A DNA stretch of 64,000 nt, from positions 49,922 to 113,921 of the forward strand of contig NZ_JBOCEF010000009.1 of assembly GCF_050586345.1 (NCBI RefSeq). The letters run 5' to 3'. The notes under the pieces were generated by a model. It saw only the letters and a program-made list of their open reading frames with translations, had not been told where the DNA came from and made no database searches. This document shows, piece by piece, positions 59,619 to 64,000 of this stretch. The stretch comes from JBOCEF01 sp050586345. Lineage in GTDB: Bacteria; Pseudomonadota; Alphaproteobacteria; Rhodobacterales; Rhodobacteraceae. Each line of letters begins with the position of its first letter. The first letter of the stretch is position 1. Position numbers and translations under genes: made by a program.

Positions 59619-61064
59619 TTACTCCGGCTCCCCCTCGAAGATCAGCTTTTCACGGCAGGGCGCGACCCGCAAGATGTTGGTCGAGCCGGGCGTGTTGAAC
59701 GGGATGCCCGCGATCACGACGATTCGGTCCTCCTCGCCCGCGAAGCCGGCCTCGCGCGCCGCGCGGGCGGCCGAGACGACGGCGAGCTTGAAGCGCTCCA
59801 CCTCGTGGGTGTGGATGCAGTGCAGGCCCCAGACGAGGCCGAGCCGCCGCGCGGTGGCCAGGAACGGGGTCAGCGCCACGATCGGCACCCGCGGGCGTTC
59901 GCGCGCGGACAGGATCGCGGTGGTGCCGTGATGCGTGAAGCAGCAGATCGCGGCGACCTCGGTGGTCTCGGCCACCTCGCGCGCGGCGGCGACGATGGCG
60001 TCGTTCACCCGGGTGCGCGACTTGGAGCGCGTGGCCTCCATCCGCTCGCGCCAGTAGGGGTCGTGCTCGACCTCCACCGCCACGTCGTTCATCGTCTTCA
60101 CCGCTTCGACCGGGAACTTGCCGGCGGCGGATTCGGCCGAGAGCATCACCGCGTCGGCGCCGTGATAGATGGCGGTGGCGACGTCCGAGACCTCGGCGCG
60201 GGTCGGGACCGGCGCGTTGATCATGCTCTCGAGCATCTGGGTGGCGACGATCACCGGCTTGCCCCGCTCGCGGCAGGCGGCGAGCAGGCGGCGCTGGATC
60301 GGCGGCACCTGGGTGATCGGCATCTCGACGCCGAGATCGCCGCGGGCGACCATGATGCCGTCCGCCTCGTCCAGGATCGGGTCGATCGCGGCGACGGCGG
60401 CGGGCTTCTCGATCTTGGCGACCACGGCGGCGCGCCCGGCGGCGAGCTGCTTGCACTCGATCACGTCCTCGGGGCGCTGCACGAAGGACATGGCGAGCCA
60501 GTCGACCCCGAGGCCGCAGACGAATTCGAGGTCCTTGCGGTCCTTGTCGGTCAGCGCGGGGATCGGCAGCACGACGTCGGGGACGTTGACGCCCTTGCGG
60601 TCGGAGATGACGCCGCCGACCTCGACCTCGCAATCGGCCGACATGTCGTCGCAGCGGGTGACGCGCAGGCGGATGGCGCCGTCATTGACCAGCAGGCGCG
60701 CGCCGGGCTCCAGCGCCTCGAAGATCTCGGGATGCGGCAGGCGCACGCGGGTCGCGTCGCCCTCGGCTTCGTCGAGGTCGAGGCGGAAGGCGTCGCCGGC
60801 CTTCAGCTCCTGCGGGCCGTCCTTGAACGTGCCGACGCGGAGCTTGGGCCCCTGCAGGTCGGCGAGGATGCAGATCGGGCGGTTCAGCTCGTGCTCGATC
60901 TCGCGGATGATCCGGTGCCGCTCGGCGATCTCCTCGTGCTGTCCGTGGGACATGTTGAGGCGGAACACGTCCGCGCCCGCTTCGAACAGGCTGCGGATGG
61001 TTGCGCGGGAGGAGGACGCGGGGCCCAGGGTGGCGACGATCTTGACGTGTCTGCGGCGTCGCAT
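59619..61064 (-). CDS. pyk: pyruvate kinase
   Basis: Glycolytic enzyme converting phosphoenolpyruvate and ADP to pyruvate and ATP; 481 residues. 'KIVATLGPASSSRATIRSLFEAGADVFRLNMSHG' at the start, the active-site segment 'AAVVAKIEKPAAVAAIDPILDEADGIMVARGDLGVE' (Lys and acidic Mg ligands), and 'HGADAVMLSAESAAGKFP' are intact. A C-terminal effector domain is present. AAGAGGA before the ATG fixes the start. Monocistronic or followed by the small membrane protein. Confidence 0.97.
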   Translation of the reverse strand: MRRRRHVKIVATLGPASSSRATIRSLFEAGADVFRLNMSHGQHEEIAERHRIIREIEHELNRPICILADLQGPKLRVGTFKDGPQELKAGDAFRLDLDEAEGDATRVRLPHPEIFEALEPGARLLVNDGAIRLRVTRCDDMSADCEVEVGGVISDRKGVNVPDVVLPIPALTDKDRKDLEFVCGLGVDWLAMSFVQRPEDVIECKQLAAGRAAVVAKIEKPAAVAAIDPILDEADGIMVARGDLGVEMPITQVPPIQRRLLAACRERGKPVIVATQMLESMINAPVPTRAEVSDVATAIYHGADAVMLSAESAAGKFPVEAVKTMNDVAVEVEHDPYWRERMEATRSKSRTRVNDAIVAAAREVAETTEVAAICCFTHHGTTAILSARERPRVPIVALTPFLATARRLGLVWGLHCIHTHEVERFKLAVVSAARAAREAGFAGEEDRIVVIAGIPFNTPGSTNILRVAPCREKLIFEGEPE

Positions 61065-61361
61065 GGGATCCTCTTTGGATGAGGTGTCTGTGGCGGGAGG
61101 GCGGCGCCGGAAGCGGCGCACGTCCCCTCGGGTCGTGCGGGGGCGCCCCTCCTCCGGGCAAGCCGGGGGCGGGCGCGAATGTCGGGCCGCCCCAAGATAT
61201 AGCAGGCCGCGCCCGCGCAGGGGATTGAAAAGGGGGCAAGATTGCTGCGGATGCGCGCGGCGGGGGGTCACATGCTTTCGCCCTGCATTCATTATCGCGG
61301 CAGGATCCGGGACGCCGGCGCGGCGGCGCCCCGCGCGGGGGGCAGGCGGCGGGGCGCCGCC

Positions 61362-61389
61362 TTGCCCCCCGCCCCGCGCGCGGTATGTT
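61362..61389 (+). promoter_or_regulatory. candidate promoter of the N-formylglutamate amidohydrolase gene
   Basis: TTGCCC (61362-61367), 16 bases, TATGTT (61384-61389), 56 bases before the ATG. The rest of the divergent gap 61065-61444 (380 bases) shows an AT-richer patch at 61185-61245 that may hold the pyk promoter (TATATC on minus, -35 unclear), and nothing else recognised. Confidence 0.5.
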
Positions 61390-61444
61390 CCAACCGGGCA
61401 GCCGCCCAGCCCCCGCCCCCTTCCCTGCCCGACCGGAGCGCCCC

Positions 61445-62248
61445 ATGCCCTCGATGCCCGCCTACGAGATCGCCAACGAGGACGGCGACCCCGCCCTGCT
61501 GCTGCTGTGCGATCACGCCTCGAACGCCGTCCCGCGCGAGGTGAACGGCGGCGATCTCGGCCTGCCGCCCGAGGACATGGCCCGGCACATCGCCTATGAC
61601 GTCGGCGCCCGCGGGCTGACGCTGAAGCTGGCGCAGCGGCTGAACGCGCCCGCCGCGCTCTCCACCTTCTCGCGGCTCGTGATCGACCCGAACCGGGGCG
61701 AGGACGACCCGACGCTGGTCATGCGCCTCTATGACGGCTCGGTCATCCCCGCCAACCGCCACGCGACGGGGCAGGAGGTGGCGGCGCGGCTCGGCGCCTG
61801 GCACCGGCCCTATCACGGCGCCATCCGCACCATGATCACCCGCGCGCAGGAACGGCTCGAGGGCGCAAGCTACGCGTCGCCCCGGCCCGCCATCATCTCG
61901 ATCCATTCCTACACGCCGCAGCTGAAGAACCGCCCGCCGCGGCCCTGGCATGCCGGGGTGCTGTGGGACGAGGACGCGCGCATCGCCGGCCCGTTGATCG
62001 AGCTGCTGCGCGACGAGCCGGGCCTCGTGGTCGGCGACAACGAGCCCTATACCGGCCACCTCCAGGGCGACACGATGTGGGAGCACGGCACAAAGCGCGG
62101 CCTGCCCCACGCGCTGATCGAGGTGCGCAACGACCTGATCGCCGACGATGCGGGGCAGGAGCGATGGGCCGACATCCTCGCCCGCGCCATCCCCGCCGCC
62201 ATCGCGCGGATGGAAGACGCCGCCGCCGCCGGGGCGCCCGCCGCCTGA
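61445..62248 (+). CDS. N-formylglutamate amidohydrolase-family protein
   Basis: A 267-residue zinc hydrolase of the HutG2/FGase family: 'LLLLCDHASNAVP' near the N-terminus, 'RLVIDPNRGEDDP', 'IISIHSYTPQLKNRPRPW'-like segment with the metal His near residue 157, and 'PHALIEVRNDLIAD' late. It would release formate from N-formylglutamate, the last step of one histidine degradation route, but no hut genes are near and some members act on other N-acyl amino acids. GGAG seven bases before ATG. Confidence 0.87.
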   Translation: MPSMPAYEIANEDGDPALLLLCDHASNAVPREVNGGDLGLPPEDMARHIAYDVGARGLTLKLAQRLNAPAALSTFSRLVIDPNRGEDDPTLVMRLYDGSVIPANRHATGQEVAARLGAWHRPYHGAIRTMITRAQERLEGASYASPRPAIISIHSYTPQLKNRPPRPWHAGVLWDEDARIAGPLIELLRDEPGLVVGDNEPYTGHLQGDTMWEHGTKRGLPHALIEVRNDLIADDAGQERWADILARAIPAAIARMEDAAAAGAPAA

Positions 62249-62343
62249 CCCGGCCCGCCGCCCCCCTCCCCTTCCGCGCCCGCAGGCGCTACATGGGGGA
62301 AAACCGCGCGCCCCGTCCCGGGCGCCGCGCACAGGAGGATCCG

Positions 62344-62670
62344 ATGACCGACGCCCCCCTTCCCGCCGACCTCTCCGACGCCCAGCGCACCGAGATCGAG
62401 GCCGCCGTGTTCCGCCGCCTGCGCCAGCACCTGCTGGAGGAGCGCCCGGACGTGCAGAACATCGACCTGATGAACCTGTCGGGCTTTTGCCGCAACTGCC
62501 TGTCGCGCTGGTGGCAGGAAGCCGCCGCCGAGCGCGGGGTCGAGGTGGACAAGGCCGAGGCGCGCGAGATCGTCTATGGCGAGCCCTACGAGCAGTGGCG
62601 CGACAAGCACCAGTCCGAGGCCTCGGCCGAGAAGCTGGCGACCTTCGAGAAGGTCCGCCCGCAGGAGTGA
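62344..62670 (+). CDS. DUF1244-family protein
   Basis: A 108-residue protein with the conserved core 'AAVFRRLRQHLLEERPDVQNIDLMNLSGFCRNCLSRWW' in part (two Cys in CxxC spacing) and 'EAREIVYGEPYEQW'. It is widespread in alpha- and gammaproteobacteria with no known function; the Cys pair could bind metal. AGGAGG lies six bases before the ATG. It is 95 bases after the amidohydrolase gene and may share its mRNA. Confidence 0.88.
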   Translation: MTDAPLPADLSDAQRTEIEAAVFRRLRQHLLEERPDVQNIDLMNLSGFCRNCLSRWWQEAAAERGVEVDKAEAREIVYGEPYEQWRDKHQSEASAEKLATFEKVRPQE

Positions 62671-62748
62671 CCCGCCCCCCGCGTCCCCGCTTCCCCGCGC
62701 CGCGTCGCCCCGGCGCGGGGCCGCGCCCCCTTCCACGCCCGCCGGGGC

Positions 62749-62777
62749 TTGCCCGCGGCGCGCTCTGCGGCTAGCGT
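62749..62777 (+). promoter_or_regulatory. candidate promoter of gapR
   Basis: TTGCCC (62749-62754), exactly 17 bases, TAGCGT (62772-62777), 76 bases before the ATG. Confidence 0.42.
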
Positions 62778-62852
62778 CCGCGCCCTGCCCGCACCCCTGC
62801 CGAAACCCCTTCCGGCGCCCCGACGCGCCCGCCCTGCCCGGAGGCCTATCCC

Positions 62853-63131
62853 ATGGTCGATGACGACGACAGCTTCTCCACCACCACCGTCCACGCCAGC
62901 CAGCTGCGCAGCATCGTCGAGCGCATCGAGCGGCTTGAAGAGGAGAAGAAGGAGGTCGCCGAGCAGATCAAGGAGGTCTATGCCGAGGCCAAGGGCAACG
63001 GCTTCGACGTGAAGACCCTCCGCAAGATCGTCGCGCTGCGCAAGAAGAAGCCCGAGGAACGCACCGAGGAAGAGGCGATGCTCGACCTCTACATGCAGGC
63101 CCTCGGGATGCTGCCGGGCGGCGAGGGCTGA
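62853..63131 (+). CDS. gapR: GapR-type nucleoid-associated protein (DUF2312)
   Basis: A 92-residue, almost wholly helical protein. 'ASQLRSIVERIERLEEEKKEVAEQIKEVYAEAKGNGFDVKTLRKIVALRKKK' matches the DUF2312/GapR family: a long coiled coil followed by a basic helix. Caulobacter GapR forms tetramers that clamp overtwisted DNA and help topoisomerases ahead of forks and polymerases. Length is as in Caulobacter (about 90). The acidic start 'MVDDDDSF' is less conserved. Terminator follows. Confidence 0.92.
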   Translation: MVDDDDSFSTTTVHASQLRSIVERIERLEEEKKEVAEQIKEVYAEAKGNGFDVKTLRKIVALRKKKPEERTEEEAMLDLYMQALGMLPGGEG

Positions 63132-63184
63132 CGCCCAAGGGGGCGGCCCGCCGCCCCCCCTTCGGACCCGCATCCCGGGACATG

Positions 63185-63220
63185 CAAACGCCCCGCGGCC
63201 CTCGCCGCGGGGCGTTTTCG
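63185..63220. terminator. terminator after gapR
   Basis: A 13-base perfect stem (63187-63199 with 63204-63216) with a CCTC loop, AAACG/CGTTTT flanks. It lies 55 bases after the gapR stop, between convergent genes. Confidence 0.88.
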
Positions 63221-63259
63221 CGTGGGCGCCCGGCGCGCCCGCTCCGGGACCGCGCCCGC

Positions 63260-63325
63260 GGCGGCGCAGCCGACGCTCCGCCTGCGAACGGGGGGCCTGC
63301 CCCCCCTGAGCGGGCGGAGACGCCC
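63260..63325 (+). repeat. left arm of a 66-bp inverted repeat
   Basis: This arm matches the reverse complement of 63838-63904 over its full length with only about six differences and one extra base. It contains its own internal hairpin (GGGGGGCctGCCCCCC, about 63290-63306). The two arms enclose the monooxygenase gene. Confidence 0.85.
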
Positions 63326-63383
63326 TCCGCCGGGGCCGACGCGCCGCCCGACGGCGCGCGCCCGGCCCCCTCGCGGCGGCGCT

Positions 63384-63713
63384 TCAGTCTTCGGCCCGCA
63401 CGCCCTCGCCGCCCGCCACGGCCTCGAACCCCTCGAATTTCGGCGGCCCGGCATAGATGTCCCGGCTGGTCCCCGCGCCCTTGTGCGCGGCGCGGAACTG
63501 CTCCGACTTCGTCCACGCCTCGAAATCCGCGCGGGCCTTCCAGATCGTGTGCGAGGCGTAGAGCGTCAGCCCCTCCTCGGTCGGGCCGCGCAGCAGGTGG
63601 AAGGACACGAAGCCCTCCAGCTCGTGCAGGCGGCTGTCGCGGCCCTTCCAGATGGCCTCGAACTCGGCCTCGCGGCCCTCCTTGACCTGGAAACGGTTCA
63701 TGGCGACGAACAT
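63384..63713 (-). CDS. antibiotic biosynthesis monooxygenase-fold protein
   Basis: A 109-residue ferredoxin-like dimeric ABM domain: 'MFVAMNRFQVKEGREAEFEAIW', 'LEGFVSFHLLRGP', 'YASHTIWKARADFEAWTKSEQFRAAHKG'. The pattern is close to the heme-degrading monooxygenases (IsdG/HmuQ-like group), with a Trp and His in usual places, but the heme ligand cannot be confirmed. GAGGAG precedes the ATG. The gene is alone and flanked on both sides by arms of a 66-bp inverted repeat. Confidence 0.85.
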   Translation of the reverse strand: MFVAMNRFQVKEGREAEFEAIWKGRDSRLHELEGFVSFHLLRGPTEEGLTLYASHTIWKARADFEAWTKSEQFRAAHKGAGTSRDIYAGPPKFEGFEAVAGGEGVRAED

Positions 63714-63837
63714 GGCGGCTCCTCGTGGATTGCGGATCAGGCCGGGCAGAGTGGGGGCCGCGCCGCGCCATGGCAAGCGGGCGCCGGGCCGCGCGGGGAT
63801 GCGGGCGGCAAGGCGCGCGGCCAAGGCCCCGACCGCC

Positions 63838-63904
63838 GGGCGTCTCCGCCCGCTCAAGGGGGGCCGCGCCCCCCGTTCGCGGGCGGAGCGCCGGCTGCGC
63901 CGCC
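63838..63904 (-). repeat. right arm of the 66-bp inverted repeat
   Basis: Inverted copy of 63260-63325, with internal arms GGGGGGCCGCGCCCCCC at about 63858-63874. It lies about 125 bases upstream of the monooxygenase start. Confidence 0.85.
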
Positions 63905-63964
63905 GCGCGCGCCGCCCCACCCTGCGCGCCCCGCCCGCCGCGCCTGCATCCGGCCCCCCGCCCC

Positions 63965-63993
63965 TTGCCAGCGGGCCGCGCCCCCTGTATGCG
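63965..63993 (+). promoter_or_regulatory. candidate promoter pointing out of the window
   Basis: TTGCCA (63965-63970), exactly 17 bases, TATGCG (63988-63993). It would serve a plus-strand gene beyond position 64000. Confidence 0.4.
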
Positions 63994-64000
63994 GCGGCCT

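Overview
The window is about 75% GC, densely coded, and reads as chromosome of an alphaproteobacterium of the order Rhodobacterales. Supporting signs are a RegA/RegB (PrrA/PrrB) redox system with a SenC/SCO protein, a DivL-like PAS protein, a GapR-type DUF2312 protein, two VPLPA-CTERM proteins, a ChrR-type cupin protein, and the order ffh - chorismate mutase - rpsP - rimM - trmD - rplS. There is no rRNA, prophage, insertion sequence, CRISPR array or plasmid gene. The genus cannot be fixed from the sequence alone.

Layout. 1-5 kb: an EamA permease, gap (GAPDH), an HNH nuclease and an AGCS alanine/sodium symporter. 5-11 kb: a repeat-rich gap, a small zinc-ribbon protein, MarC, an extreme G46/C homopolymer hairpin, a 1100-residue single-chain acyl-CoA carboxylase and a DUF302 protein. 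11-18 kb: YebC, a sulfotransferase with a coupled small membrane protein, an SLC13/RCK permease, a YmdB-like phosphoesterase, a cytochrome P450 and a VOC protein. 18-23 kb: a cold-shock protein, leuC with a possible leader ORF, a secreted esterase and a probably frameshifted gene. 23-28 kb: rplS, trmD, rimM, rpsP, chorismate mutase and ffh, all on the minus strand and largely joined by GTGA overlaps.

28-35 kb: two VPLPA-CTERM surface proteins, a LysE exporter and the reg locus (regA and SCO on minus, regB on plus). 35-47 kb: a DivL-like pseudokinase followed by tsaE - amgK-like - murU-like - addB - addA, where each start from amgK onward overlaps the previous stop as ATGA, and then trxA with its own promoter. 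This joins tRNA modification, cell-wall sugar recycling and double-strand break repair in one transcript. 47-54 kb: an arylformamidase-like hydrolase, tRNA-Val(GAC), AlaX coupled to a large MscS channel, and cysK. 54-58 kb: a cyclotransferase-NUDIX fusion divergent from an orphan ChrR-like protein whose anti-sigma zinc ligands are lost, followed by a DUF6134 protein and a short-chain dehydrogenase. 58-64 kb: rplT-rpmI, a small membrane protein, pyruvate kinase, an N-formylglutamate amidohydrolase, DUF1244, gapR and a small monooxygenase flanked by a 66-bp inverted repeat.

Most of the window is housekeeping. The points most worth a second look are the orphan ChrR-like module with two candidate sigma-E-type promoters, the DivL-like protein with Arg at the phospho-acceptor position, the promoter / leaderless ORF / hairpin arrangement before leuC, the AT-rich compound inverted repeat before the AGCS symporter, and several sequence-quality or phase-variation candidates (the G46 tract and the C7 frameshift).
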